A stretch of 64,000 bases of DNA from Tessaracoccus sp. MC1865 (GTDB lineage Bacteria; Actinomycetota; Actinomycetes; Propionibacteriales; Propionibacteriaceae): the NCBI RefSeq assembly GCF_017815535.1, contig NZ_CP072596.1, forward strand, positions 1,550,001 to 1,614,000. Direction: 5' to 3'. The translations under genes were made by a program, and so were the position numbers. Below, one piece after another: positions 21,965 through 31,099 of the stretch (position 1 is the stretch's first letter; each line of letters opens with the position of its first letter). Below the pieces are notes generated by a model that ran no database searches, had not been told where the DNA came from, and saw only the letters and a list, made by a program, of their open reading frames with translations.

Positions 21965-23266
21965 GTGCTGCGCATTCTTGATTTCACCGGGGCTCAGGGG
22001 CCCTACCGGGCCATGTTGCCCCGCGGGTCGTTCGACGTGGACGCCGCGGTAGAGGTGGTGCGGCCCATCGTCGACGACGTGGCTGCCCGCGGTGAAGAGG
22101 CGCTGCGCGAGTACTCCCAGAGGTTCGACGGCGTGACTCCGGAGTCGCTCCGCGTGCCGGCTGCTGAGCTGGAGCGCGCCGCCGCAGAACTCGACCCGGA
22201 CCTGGCCGAGGCCTTCGCCGTGTCCATCCAACGGCGCCGTCAGGTGGCCCAGGACCTGGAACTCGACTCGAACCCGGCCCCCGCCGTCCTCGCCGACGGC
22301 GCCCGAGTCGGCCTGCGCAACATCCCCGTCGGCCGCGTCGGCCTCTACGTGCCGGGCGGCCTCGCTCCGCTGGCCTCCTCGGTCATCATGAACGTGGTGC
22401 CGGCGCAGGTGGCCGGAGTGCCGTCGATCGCCGTCGCGTCGCCGCCCCAGAAGGAGTTCGGCGGGCTGCCGCACCCCAACATCCTGGCGCTGTGCCACAT
22501 CCTCGGCGTGGAAGAGGTCTACGCCGTCGGCGGCGCGCAGGCCGTGGCCATGTTCGCCCACGGCGTCGAGGGCCTGTGCGAGCCCGTCTCGCTGATCACC
22601 GGCCCCGGCAACATCTTCGTGGTGGCCGCCAAGCGCCTGCTCCGCGGGCTCGTCGGCATCGACTCGGAGGCCGGCCCCACGGAGATCGCCATCGTGGCCG
22701 ACGACACCGCGAACCCGGCCTACGTGGCCGCAGACCTCATCTCGCAGGCCGAACACGACCCGTTGGCAGCGTCTGTGCTCATCACACCCTCGGCCGCGCT
22801 GGGCGTGGCCGTCCGGGCGGAGGTGACCCGGCAGGTGGAGGTGCAGAAGCACCACGAGCGGATCCGCACCGCGCTCACTGGCCCGCAGTCCGCCGTCGTG
22901 CTGGTGCGCGACCTCGACCAGGCCGTCGCAGTGGCAGACGCCTACGCCGCCGAACACCTGGAGATCCAGACGGCCGACGCGGAGGCGGTGGCCGCGCGGA
23001 TCCGCAACGCCGGCGCCATCTTCGTCGGCGACTTCGCCCCCGTCTCGCTGGGCGACTACTCCGCGGGTTCGACGCACGTGTTGCCCACCGCGGGCTGCGC
23101 CTGCCACTCGTCGGGTCTCAACGTGCGCTCGTTCATGCGCACCGTGCACGTCATCGGCTACACCGAGCAGGCCCTGATGGAGATCGCAGACGGGGTGGAG
23201 AAGTTCGCGCTGGCCGAAGACCTTCCGGGCCACGCCGCGGCCATCACGGTGCGGAGGGCCCAATGA
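21965..23266 (+). CDS. hisD: Histidinol dehydrogenase
   Basis: It performs the last two oxidations of histidine synthesis (L-histidinol to L-histidine, Zn and NAD+ dependent). The 433-aa product carries the NAD-binding [33 protein letters not shown], the segment [14 protein letters not shown] and the catalytic His region STHVLPTAG. The GTG start fits the leaderless -10 box. The stop overlaps hisC. Confidence 0.96.
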   Translation: MLRILDFTGAQGPYRAMLPRGSFDVDAAVEVVRPIVDDVAARGEEALREYSQRFDGVTPESLRVPAAELERAAAELDPDLAEAFAVSIQRRRQVAQDLELDSNPAPAVLADGARVGLRNIPVGRVGLYVPGGLAPLASSVIMNVVPAQVAGVPSIAVASPPQKEFGGLPHPNILALCHILGVEEVYAVGGAQAVAMFAHGVEGLCEPVSLITGPGNIFVVAAKRLLRGLVGIDSEAGPTEIAIVADDTANPAYVAADLISQAEHDPLAASVLITPSAALGVAVRAEVTRQVEVQKHHERIRTALTGPQSAVVLVRDLDQAVAVADAYAAEHLEIQTADAEAVAARIRNAGAIFVGDFAPVSLGDYSAGSTHVLPTAGCACHSSGLNVRSFMRTVHVIGYTEQALMEIADGVEKFALAEDLPGHAAAITVRRAQ

Positions 23267-24345
23267 TCACCCTCGACGACCTCCCGCTGCGTGCGGATCT
23301 GGTGGGGGAGGAGCCCTACGGTGCTCCCCAGCTGGACGTGCCGGTGGTGCTCAACGTCAACGAGAACCCCTACCCGCCGTCGCCGGCTGTCCGGCAGGAG
23401 ATGGCGGCGGCCATCGTCAACGCCGCCGGCACGCTCAACCGCTACCCGGACCGCGAGGCGCGCGCCCTGCGGGCTGATCTCGCCGCCTACCTGGGCCACG
23501 GCCTGACGGCAGAGCGGATCTGGGCGGCCAACGGATCCAACGAGATCATGAGCCACCTGCTCACCGCGTTCGGCGGGCCGGGGCGCAAGGTGCTCACCTT
23601 CACTCCCACGTACTCCATGTACCCGGAGTACGCGCGCAACACCTGCACCGAGTACGTGACGGTGCCGCGTCGCGACGACTACACGCTCGACGCCGAACTC
23701 ATCCTCGGCGCCATCGCCGAGCACCGGCCCACCGTCGTCCTCATCACCTCGCCGAACAACCCGACGGGTACCACCGTCGCGTTGGAGGTCATCGACGAGG
23801 TGTGCGCCACCACGAATGCCATCGTGGTCGCCGATGAGGCCTACCAGGAGTTCTCCAGCCGCCCCAGCGCGCTCGAGCTGCTCGACAAGCACCCCCGTCT
23901 GGTGGTGTCGCGCACCATGAGCAAGGCATTCGCCCTGGCCGGTGGCCGCGTGGGCTACCTGGCTGCGGCCTCCGCCATCGTGGACGCCTGCCGGATCGTG
24001 CGCCTGCCGTACCACCTCAGTGCCCAGACCCAGGCCGTGGCGCGCGTGGCGCTCGCCCACGCCGACGAACTCCTCGCCCGGGTGCGCGAACTGACCGCCG
24101 AGGCCCGCGGCTTCGAGGGCTGGGCGCGCGAGCACGGCTACGCCGTCGTCGATTCGGAGGCGAACTTCTCGCTGATCGGACGCTTCCCGGACCGGCACCA
24201 GGTCTGGCAGTCGCTGCTGGACAGGGGCATCCTGATCAGGGAGACCGGCCCGGCCGGCTTCCTGCGGGTCTCCGCCGGCACCCCGGCCGAAATGGCCGCC
24301 CTCAAAGAGGCCCTGACAGATCTCCAGCCCGAAAGGCAGCCATGA
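23263..24345 (+). CDS. hisC: Histidinol-phosphate aminotransferase
   Basis: A PLP-dependent class I/II aminotransferase that converts imidazole-acetol phosphate and glutamate to histidinol phosphate. The 360-aa chain shows SPNNPTGT, the PLP-interacting [11 protein letters not shown], and the Schiff-base lysine in [18 protein letters not shown]. The start ATG overlaps the hisD stop and its stop overlaps the hisB ATG (ATGA), so translation is coupled through the operon. Confidence 0.95.
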   Translation: MITLDDLPLRADLVGEEPYGAPQLDVPVVLNVNENPYPPSPAVRQEMAAAIVNAAGTLNRYPDREARALRADLAAYLGHGLTAERIWAANGSNEIMSHLLTAFGGPGRKVLTFTPTYSMYPEYARNTCTEYVTVPRRDDYTLDAELILGAIAEHRPTVVLITSPNNPTGTTVALEVIDEVCATTNAIVVADEAYQEFSSRPSALELLDKHPRLVVSRTMSKAFALAGGRVGYLAAASAIVDACRIVRLPYHLSAQTQAVARVALAHADELLARVRELTAEARGFEGWAREHGYAVVDSEANFSLIGRFPDRHQVWQSLLDRGILIRETGPAGFLRVSAGTPAEMAALKEALTDLQPERQP

Positions 24346-24950
24346 CCCGCACCGCCACCGTCGAACGCATCACCAGCGAGTCGTCCATCAAGGTCACCCT
24401 CGACCTGGACGGCAGCGGCACCTCGCAGATCTCCACGGGCATCGGCTTCTACGACCACATGCTCACTGCGCTGTCCAAGCACTCGCTGATCGACCTCACC
24501 GTCGAGGCGGAGGGCGACCTGCACATCGACGGGCACCACACCATCGAGGACACCGCCATCTGCATCGGGCAGGCGCTGAAGGAGGCGCTGGGCGACAAGT
24601 CCGGCATCCGCCGCTACGCCTCCGCCGTCGTGCCGCTCGACGAGGCCGTCGCCGAGGTCGTCGTGGACGTGGCCGGCCGCCCGTACGTCACGTGCCAGGG
24701 GGAGCCCGACGGCCAGGTGTACGCCCGCATCGGTGGTTCCGGCGTGCCCTACGCCGGTTCGATGACGTACCACTTCTTCGAGTCGCTGGCGCTCAACGCC
24801 GGCCTCTGCCTGCACCTCACGCTGCGCGCCGGCCGGGATCCGCACCACATCGTGGAGGCCGAGTTCAAGGCCCTCGCGCGGGCGCTGCGCGACGCGGTCG
24901 AGATCGACCCCCGCCAGCAGGGCATCCCGAGCACGAAGGGTGCACTCTGA
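24342..24950 (+). CDS. hisB: Imidazoleglycerol-phosphate dehydratase
   Basis: A monofunctional 202-aa IGPD (no HisB-N phosphatase domain) that dehydrates imidazole-glycerol phosphate. The duplicated metal-binding motifs are present: [11 protein letters not shown] and [18 protein letters not shown], with GIGFYDHML near the N-terminus. It ends in the conserved GIPSTKGAL. It overlaps hisC by 4 bases. Confidence 0.96.
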   Translation: MTRTATVERITSESSIKVTLDLDGSGTSQISTGIGFYDHMLTALSKHSLIDLTVEAEGDLHIDGHHTIEDTAICIGQALKEALGDKSGIRRYASAVVPLDEAVAEVVVDVAGRPYVTCQGEPDGQVYARIGGSGVPYAGSMTYHFFESLALNAGLCLHLTLRAGRDPHHIVEAEFKALARALRDAVEIDPRQQGIPSTKGAL

Positions 24951-24958
24951 TTCGCCGG

Positions 24959-25564
24959 GTGGGCCTCCTCGACTACGGCTCAGGCAACCTGCACTCAGCA
25001 GCCCGCGCGTTCCGCAACGCGGGGGCTGAGGTCGTCGTGTCCGCGGACCACTCCGAACTCCTCCGGCAGGACGGTCTCGTCGTGCCGGGAGTCGGTGCCT
25101 TCGCGACCTGCATGAGCGGGCTCGGGGCGGTGGGCGGCGACGACCTCATCCGGCGCTGGGCCGCGGCCGAGCGTCCCCTCCTGGGGATCTGCGTCGGCCA
25201 CCAGATCCTCTTCTCCGCCGGCCACGAACACGGCATCCGCGCCGAGGGCGTCGGCCTCTACGACGGAGAGGTCACCGCCCTGGAGACCCACCGCCTGCCG
25301 CACATGGGCTGGAACACGGTCAGCGCCGCGCAGGGTTCGCGCCTCTTCGAGGGCCTCGCGGAGGAGCGCTTCTACTTCGTGCACAGCTACGCCGCACGCA
25401 CGGCACCGGGGGACGGCCTCGTCACCACGGCTCAGCATGAGGACGTCAGCTTCGTCGCGGCCGTCGAACGCGGCGTCGTGTCGTCCACCCAGTTCCACCC
25501 CGAAAAGTCGGGCGCCGCGGGCGCCCGACTCATCGGGAACTGGCTCGCCGCCTTCTCCGGCTGA
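24959..25564 (+). CDS. hisH: Imidazole glycerol phosphate synthase glutaminase subunit
   Basis: It supplies ammonia to HisF. The class I amidotransferase triad is visible: the nucleophile Cys in [12 protein letters not shown] and the His/Glu pair in [10 protein letters not shown], with the oxyanion strand PGVGAF. The start is uncertain. GTG 24959 (used here) begins at GLLDYGSGN, two or three residues shorter than usual at the first strand. The frame continues 5' through ATT 24950 and CTG 24947, which would restore the strand and sit 6-9 bases after AAGGG. hisF is not adjacent. Confidence 0.88.
   Translation: MGLLDYGSGNLHSAARAFRNAGAEVVVSADHSELLRQDGLVVPGVGAFATCMSGLGAVGGDDLIRRWAAAERPLLGICVGHQILFSAGHEHGIRAEGVGLYDGEVTALETHRLPHMGWNTVSAAQGSRLFEGLAEERFYFVHSYAARTAPGDGLVTTAQHEDVSFVAAVERGVVSSTQFHPEKSGAAGARLIGNWLAAFSG
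25506..25530. other. Perfect 11-bp inverted repeat inside the hisH 3' end
   Basis: AGTCGGGCGCC (25506-25516) and its exact complement (25520-25530) flank a three-base loop within the C-terminal codons of hisH. On the minus strand the stem runs into TTTTCG. It may terminate antisense transcription or slow ribosomes, or may be incidental. Confidence 0.3.
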
Positions 25565-25677
25565 GCGGGCCCCGCTGCCCAGGACGGCGCAGATGGCCTC
25601 GTCGCGCTCTGCGCACCGGAGTCAAGGCATGGTGACCAAGCCCCGGCGCGTGGTGTCCCGGCCAGGGCCTGACCGGG

Positions 25678-25683
25678 TAGGGT
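25678..25683 (+). promoter_or_regulatory. -10 box for hisA (TAGGGT), leaderless spacing
   Basis: TAGGGT ends 8 bases before the GTG at 25692. The 127-base gap after hisH therefore holds a separate promoter for hisA and the lipid-like genes behind it. Confidence 0.5.
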
Positions 25684-25691
25684 TGTGCGTC

Positions 25692-26429
25692 GTGGAGAAG
25701 CTTCAACTGTTGCCCGCCGTCGACGTCCAGAACGGCCAGGCCGTTCAACTGGTGCAGGGCATAGCCGGCACCCAGAAGGAATTCGGCGATCCCCTCGAGG
25801 CCGCGCTGCGCTGGCAGGAAGGCGGTGCCGAATGGCTTCATCTGGTGGACCTCGATGCGGCGTTCGGCCGTGGCAACAACGGTGACCTGCTGAAGGACAT
25901 CGTCGGCAAGCTCGACATGTCGGTCGAGATGTCCGGCGGTATCCGTGACGACGAGTCACTGGAGCGCGCACTGGCCACCGGCTGCCGTCGCGTCAACATC
26001 GGCACCGCAGCCCTCGAGAACCCCGAGTGGTGTGAGCGGATCCTCGCCCGCTACGGCGACAGGATCGCCATCGGCATCGACGTGCGCGGCGAGAACCTCG
26101 CGGCCCGCGGCTGGACCACCGAGGGTGGCCCATGGCACGAGGTGGTGGACCGCCTGACGGCGGCAGGCTGCGAACGCTTCGTCGTCACAGACGTGAACGC
26201 AGACGGCATGCTGACCGGCCCCAACACGGATCTCCTCCTCGAGGTCGCCGAACGCAGCGGCAGGAAGGTGATCGCCTCCGGCGGTATCGCCACGCTCGAC
26301 GACCTGCGTGCCCTGCGCCGCCACGTGGACCGCGGCGTGGAAGGTGCCATCGTCGGCACCGCGCTCTACGTCGGCCGGTTCACGATCGGCGAGGCGCTCG
26401 CCGTCGCAGAGGGCGCCATCGATGGTTAG
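25692..26429 (+). CDS. hisA: HisA/PriA-type phosphoribosyl isomerase
   Basis: It isomerises ProFAR to PRFAR in histidine synthesis; actinobacterial PriA enzymes also catalyse the TrpF step. The 245-aa (beta-alpha)8 barrel begins LLPAVDV with the catalytic Asp and retains VTDVNADG and the actinobacterial RGW loop (Arg139, Trp141). Residue 19, the Arg of the AVRLVQG element in PriA and HisA enzymes I know, is Gln here, and the DGT segment reads DGM (Met173). Both may affect substrate range. The GTG start matches the leaderless promoter. The last 8 bases overlap the next gene. Confidence 0.9.
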   Translation: MEKLQLLPAVDVQNGQAVQLVQGIAGTQKEFGDPLEAALRWQEGGAEWLHLVDLDAAFGRGNNGDLLKDIVGKLDMSVEMSGGIRDDESLERALATGCRRVNIGTAALENPEWCERILARYGDRIAIGIDVRGENLAARGWTTEGGPWHEVVDRLTAAGCERFVVTDVNADGMLTGPNTDLLLEVAERSGRKVIASGGIATLDDLRALRRHVDRGVEGAIVGTALYVGRFTIGEALAVAEGAIDG

Positions 26430-28770
26430 GCCTCCGGCCAGCACGTTCGGTGCTGTGGATCCCGCGCACGGGCATGTGCCCCCGCTGCTGACGGGCCGTA
26501 TCAAGGACCTCCTGGCGGGCAAGAAGATCGCCATGACCGGTGTCACCGGATTCATCGGCGAGCAGCTCCTCTGGAAGGTCCTCACCGAGTGCCCGGAGAC
26601 CGCCACGGCGGTCCTGGTGCGCCGGAAGGGGTCGATCACGGCGGAGAGCCGCGTCGAGTCCCTGCTGAAGAAGAAGATCTTCAAGGATGTCGTGGAGCAG
26701 GCCGGTGGAGTCGCCGCACTCATGGCCGCCCGCGTCCAGGTGATCGAGGGTGACCTGCCCCGCGTGCCGGACCTGCCGAGCGACATCGACGTGCTCGTGC
26801 ACTGCGCCGGCGACGTGTCCTTCGACCCGCCCATCGACCAGGCCTTCATGACCAACGTCGTGGGCACCAAGGCGCTCCTGGGCAAGCTGCGTGAAGCCTG
26901 CTCGGATGCGGACGGCAACCTGGTCCGCGTACCGCACTACGTGCACGTCTCGACGGCGTACACCGCCGGTCGTCGCCGGGGAGCCATCCCCGAAGCCGCG
27001 CACGTCCACACCATCGACTACGAGACCGAGACGGCCGCCGCGCTGGCCATGGCCGAGCACATCGAGGCCCGGTCCCGCAGCGCCGAGCAGCTGACGGTCC
27101 TGCGCAAGGAGGCGGAGGCCCTCCACCGCCAGGCCGGCTACCTCACCACCTCGCAGGACACCGAGCGCCGCCGCCTGGAATGGGTCAAGAAGGAACTGGT
27201 ATCCGCGGGCACCGAGCGGGCCCGGTCATTGGGCTGGACCGACGTCTACACCTTCGCCAAGGCGATGGGGGAGCGCGTCGTGGCAGACCTCACCCACGAC
27301 ATGCAGGTGTCCATCTTCCGTCCCGCCATCGTCGAATCCTCGCTCCGGTACCCCTACCCGGGCTGGATCGAGGGCTTCAAGATGGCAGATCCCCTCATCC
27401 TGGCCTACGGCCGTGGCCAGGTGCCGGAGTTCCCCGCCTCACCGGATGCCGTGATCGACGTCATCCCCTGCGACTTCATCGTCAATGGCCTGGTGGCGGT
27501 GTGCGCCACCCAGCCCGCCGTCGGTGAACCCGAGTATTACCACGGCGCGTCGGGCGCCCGTAACCCGCTGACGTTCCGCGGGATCTACGAGCACGTGCGC
27601 AGCTACTTCAGCAAGCACCCGTACACCTCCGGGCAGGGCTCCACGCCGCTGTCCACCTGGAACTTCCCGGGGGCTGAACCCATCGAGAAGCTCATGCGGG
27701 TGGCGGACACGGGCCTCAAAGTGGGCAACAAGCTGCTGAGCTACGCGCCGCGTGGCAAGCGGACCCGGGCCATGGCCGCCAGCCTCGACAAGACGTCGAA
27801 GACGCTGGACTTCCTCGGCAAGTACCTCAGCCTCTACGGCGAGTACCTCCAGTCGGAGCTGCACTTCGTCGACGACAACACCCTGGCGCTGCACCACTCG
27901 CTGCATGAGGACGACAAGGAGCGCTTCGGCTTCGATTCCGCCTCCTTCGACTGGACGCACTACATGGAGGAGGTGCACATCCCGGCAATCACAGATCCGG
28001 TGCGCCGCCTCGAAGCCGTGCGCAAGCGTCGTCAGGCACGCGCCGCCACGTTCAAGGAACTGAAGCCCGCGGAGCCGGGCACCGTGCTCGCCGCTTTCGA
28101 CCTCGACGGCACCGTCATGGCCACCAACGTGGTGGAGACCTACCTCTGGGCGCGGCTGCCGGAGCTCAGCCCCGTGCGCAGGCTCGGCGAGATGGCGAGC
28201 ATCGCCATGCAGCTGCCGCTCTACCTGGGCGCTGAGCGCAGAGACCGCGGTGTCTTCCTGCGGTCGATCTACCGTCGGTACGCCGGGGCGGACCTGGAGG
28301 CGCTCGAGGCCTATGTCGACGAGAAACTGGCGCCACTGATCCTGGACCGGATGTCGCCGGACGCCATCCGCCGCATCCGCGAGCACCGCGACGCAGGGCA
28401 CACCACCATCCTCATGACGGGTGCGGTACGTCCGCTGACCAGGCCGTTCGAAGGGCTGTTCGACAGGATCGTCGCGGCGGAACTCGCCACCGATGAGCAT
28501 GGGCGCTGCACGGGCTTCCTGAGTGGCCCACCGATGGTCGGCGAGTCCCGCTCCGCCTGGCTCAACCACTATGCCAAACTGCACGCTTTCGATCTGAGCG
28601 CCAGTTGCGGCTACGCCGACAGCCATGTCGACCTGCCGATGCTCAGCACCGTGGGTAACCCCGTGGCCGTCAGCCCCGACATCGGCCTCATGCGGGCGGC
28701 CCGGTCCAAGGGCTGGTCGATCGTGGAATGGCCGGAGATGTCTCCGCTGCCGCGCTGGAAGATGTCGTGA
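26422..28770 (+). CDS. Fatty acyl-CoA reductase-like SDR fused to a HAD-IB phosphatase
   Basis: A 782-aa two-domain protein. Residues from about 35 to 430 form an extended short-chain dehydrogenase of the acyl-CoA/acyl-ACP reductase type: [11 protein letters not shown] cofactor loop, HVSTAYTAG, and the catalytic YTFAK (Tyr near 276). Residues from about 553 form a HAD-IB (SerB-like) phosphatase with FDLDGT, the motif II MTGA and the motif [14 protein letters not shown]. Both active sites look intact. A reductase making fatty alcohol or aldehyde plus a phosphatase acting on a lipid or small phosphate is plausible, but the substrates are unknown. The ATG lies inside the end of hisA. Confidence 0.82.
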   Translation: MVRPPASTFGAVDPAHGHVPPLLTGRIKDLLAGKKIAMTGVTGFIGEQLLWKVLTECPETATAVLVRRKGSITAESRVESLLKKKIFKDVVEQAGGVAALMAARVQVIEGDLPRVPDLPSDIDVLVHCAGDVSFDPPIDQAFMTNVVGTKALLGKLREACSDADGNLVRVPHYVHVSTAYTAGRRRGAIPEAAHVHTIDYETETAAALAMAEHIEARSRSAEQLTVLRKEAEALHRQAGYLTTSQDTERRRLEWVKKELVSAGTERARSLGWTDVYTFAKAMGERVVADLTHDMQVSIFRPAIVESSLRYPYPGWIEGFKMADPLILAYGRGQVPEFPASPDAVIDVIPCDFIVNGLVAVCATQPAVGEPEYYHGASGARNPLTFRGIYEHVRSYFSKHPYTSGQGSTPLSTWNFPGAEPIEKLMRVADTGLKVGNKLLSYAPRGKRTRAMAASLDKTSKTLDFLGKYLSLYGEYLQSELHFVDDNTLALHHSLHEDDKERFGFDSASFDWTHYMEEVHIPAITDPVRRLEAVRKRRQARAATFKELKPAEPGTVLAAFDLDGTVMATNVVETYLWARLPELSPVRRLGEMASIAMQLPLYLGAERRDRGVFLRSIYRRYAGADLEALEAYVDEKLAPLILDRMSPDAIRRIREHRDAGHTTILMTGAVRPLTRPFEGLFDRIVAAELATDEHGRCTGFLSGPPMVGESRSAWLNHYAKLHAFDLSASCGYADSHVDLPMLSTVGNPVAVSPDIGLMRAARSKGWSIVEWPEMSPLPRWKMS

Positions 28771-28786
28771 ACGGAAAGGATCAATG

Positions 28787-30304
28787 ATGGCTCGTCCCGG
28801 TTTTGTACTCGAGGTCGACGACAAGACCCCGCCCATCATGGCCCCGGCCGGCGCTGAGCTCCGCCTCGAGCGGCTCGGCATCGGCACCAGGGTCGTCTAC
28901 CCGGCGGACGCGGTGCCCTCGAGCGATCCGGCGGCGCTGATCGACTCTGCGCTGACGGCACCCCTGAACGCAGAGGCGCTGGCCTCGCGGCTGCGTGAGG
29001 ACACCAAGCTCACCATCGTGATCGCCGACGGCGGACTGCCGCTGCCGCGACCCCAGTTCGACCCACGACGAACCCTCGTGGAGCGGGTGCTGGAAACCGC
29101 GGCGCGCGCCGGCGTCGACGACGTCGAACTCGTCGTCGCCAACGGGCTGCGTCAGCGCTGGTCACCCACGCAGATCACGGCGGTGCTCGGCGATCGCGTG
29201 GCCAGCAGCTTCCTCCCCGACGGGCTGGTCACCAGCCACGACGTGACCAGTGACGACCTGGTCACCATCGGCGAGGCCGCCGGCGGGCCCGTGCGGCTCA
29301 ACCGCCGCGTCGCCGAGTCGGATCTGGTCGTGGTCATCGCGCTGGCCACCGGGTTCTCCTCCGGTTGCCCCCTGTCGGAGGGCCTCACAGACCTCGGCAC
29401 GGTCAACCGGACGGCCGGCGCCAACGCCACCGACGAGGCCCGCACCGCCGTCGAAGAGCTCGTGCAGCAGAAGGTCGACGCGTTCGCGTTGGTGGCCGTC
29501 CTGGGCCAGCCCCTGCTCAGCAGCACCATGCGTTTCGTCTCGAAGCGTGAATGGGAATGGAACCTCGGCGACAAGCTCGCCTACGCCGGGGCCCGCCAGG
29601 TCATCGGCGCCATGCCCCGCAACGGCGCCTCGCTGGTGCACAGCCGTATGTCGGCCGACTACGCCATCATCGATGTCGTGGCCGGCGAACCCGCCGCGGT
29701 GCGCCACGACGCGGCGCTGGTCTGGCAGGCGGGCAACTCCGTCGAGGTCCAGGGCGCGGCCGACGTCCTTGTCGTCCCCGTGTGGGGCGCCGCCATCGAG
29801 GAGGGCCCCATCGGGTCGCCGCTCGACGCCGCCCACCACGCCCTCGTGACGGCTGCCGGGTCGCACCTCAGCACTCCGTACGTGCGCCCCGGGGGAGTGG
29901 TCATCGCGTTCCACCCCCTGCCGAACAAGTTCTCCAACCGCCGACAGTCGGCCGGCGCCGACTTCTTCGCGAAGGTGTTGCCTGCCAGCACCGATCCGGC
30001 TGAGATCGCGGCGGAGTTCGAACCCCGGGCGATCAGTGACGACTGGTACATCAACCTGTACCGCAAGCAGTTCGCCCACCATCCGCTGCGTGCCTTCCAC
30101 CAGTGGTACCGCACAGCGGCCGCCACCCAGGACCTGTCCGACGTGATCTGGGTGGGCGCGGACCGGCGCAGCGCCGCGCTGCTCGGCCACCGGGCCGCCA
30201 GCGCCTACGCCGACGCCCTCGAGATCGCCGCAGATGCGGTGGGGAGGCAGCCGGCCATCACGTTCCTGCGAGGCCCCGGTCTGGCGCTGGGCGACGTGCG
30301 ATGA
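28787..30304 (+). CDS. LarA-like DUF2088 protein lacking the nickel-pincer residues
   Basis: A 505-aa protein related to the N-terminal domain of nickel-dependent lactate racemase LarA. The family pattern is recognisable: TIVIADGGLPLPRP, LVVANGLRQRW, SHDVTSDDLVTIG and RVAESDLVVVIAL. Where LarA has GxHR the sequence reads GLRQ, and where LarA has the cofactor-tethering Lys (SGGxK) it reads FSSGCPLSEG, so the His and Lys that hold the Ni-pincer cofactor seem to be missing. The C-terminal half ends in segments about nucleotide or lipid handling that I cannot assign. Function unknown. AAAGGA lies 6 bases before the ATG. Confidence 0.75.
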   Translation: MARPGFVLEVDDKTPPIMAPAGAELRLERLGIGTRVVYPADAVPSSDPAALIDSALTAPLNAEALASRLREDTKLTIVIADGGLPLPRPQFDPRRTLVERVLETAARAGVDDVELVVANGLRQRWSPTQITAVLGDRVASSFLPDGLVTSHDVTSDDLVTIGEAAGGPVRLNRRVAESDLVVVIALATGFSSGCPLSEGLTDLGTVNRTAGANATDEARTAVEELVQQKVDAFALVAVLGQPLLSSTMRFVSKREWEWNLGDKLAYAGARQVIGAMPRNGASLVHSRMSADYAIIDVVAGEPAAVRHDAALVWQAGNSVEVQGAADVLVVPVWGAAIEEGPIGSPLDAAHHALVTAAGSHLSTPYVRPGGVVIAFHPLPNKFSNRRQSAGADFFAKVLPASTDPAEIAAEFEPRAISDDWYINLYRKQFAHHPLRAFHQWYRTAAATQDLSDVIWVGADRRSAALLGHRAASAYADALEIAADAVGRQPAITFLRGPGLALGDVR

Positions 30305-31089
30305 ACCGTCATCTCCCGTCCTGGGCCCAGCCCCGGCGCTCGAAGCCGAAACCGAGACTGACCCTCGTCTCGGACCTGATCAGGCTGTTCCAGGCCGTGC
30401 CGGGCCGTCGCCCGGCGGGTGCCCCGAAGCAGGAGCGGACCGGCCTGGAGCTGGCCGGCCGGATGCAGCTGCCGCAGGGTCACCTGACGCTCAGCCTGCT
30501 GTCGCTGCGTTTCGACATCGAGTTGGTGGGCATCGACACGCTCAACGGGTTGCGTCAGCCGCTGGTGTTCGCCGTCAACGAGCAGGGCGTGCTGGACTAC
30601 CAGATCCTGCGGATGGCGTTGCCGTCCCGGATGCGCCCCACCAACGTCGGCCTGTCCCGCGCCCTGGTGCGGGGCTGCAACGTGGTGAGCTTCACGGACG
30701 ACCCCCCGCACGGGCGGCTCGTGGGCGACTTCACCACGGTCGCCGCGGAACTGGCCAACCAGCACAACGTCGCAATCATCCCGGTCGGGCTCGCCGGCAC
30801 CTTCAAGTTGAAGGACATCCTGAAGTTGCCGCTCACCACCAAGCCCAAGGTGTCCATCCGCTTCGGCGCCCCCATCTATGTGCGGGGGCGCTCACTGGCG
30901 GAGGCCACCGCTGAGCTGCAGCTCCGCGTCGAACAACTCGTCCACGAGGGCGAACTCACCTGGTGGACGGTGGAGCGACGCCGCCAGGGGCACGGCGAGC
31001 CCGCCGCGCCCACGCCCACCCCCCGGTGGCGCCGACTCTGGGACCAGACCGCCCCCAAGCCGGAAGACCGGAATCGAATCTGGCGATGA
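30301..31089 (+). CDS. PlsC-like acyltransferase-fold protein without the HX4D motif
   Basis: A 262-aa protein with the layout of 1-acylglycerol-3-phosphate acyltransferases, including the block IV element VAIIPVGLAGTF. The catalytic NHxxxxD is replaced by NEQGVLD (Glu94 instead of His; Asp99 kept), and the EGTR block reads SFTDDPPHGRL, so classical acyltransfer seems lost. The C-terminal tail is basic and Pro-rich. The ATG overlaps the stop of the DUF2088 gene (ATGA). It may bind lipid, act as a partner of the upstream enzymes, or use a different mechanism. Confidence 0.7.
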   Translation: MNRHLPSWAQPRRSKPKPRLTLVSDLIRLFQAVPGRRPAGAPKQERTGLELAGRMQLPQGHLTLSLLSLRFDIELVGIDTLNGLRQPLVFAVNEQGVLDYQILRMALPSRMRPTNVGLSRALVRGCNVVSFTDDPPHGRLVGDFTTVAAELANQHNVAIIPVGLAGTFKLKDILKLPLTTKPKVSIRFGAPIYVRGRSLAEATAELQLRVEQLVHEGELTWWTVERRRQGHGEPAAPTPTPRWRRLWDQTAPKPEDRNRIWR

Positions 31090-31099
31090 GGTGAGCGCG

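Noticed and set aside
28787-30304. Annotation as a true nickel-dependent lactate racemase (LarA)
   Set aside because: The His and Lys that hold the nickel-pincer cofactor are not at their places and no larB, larC or larE gene is near.
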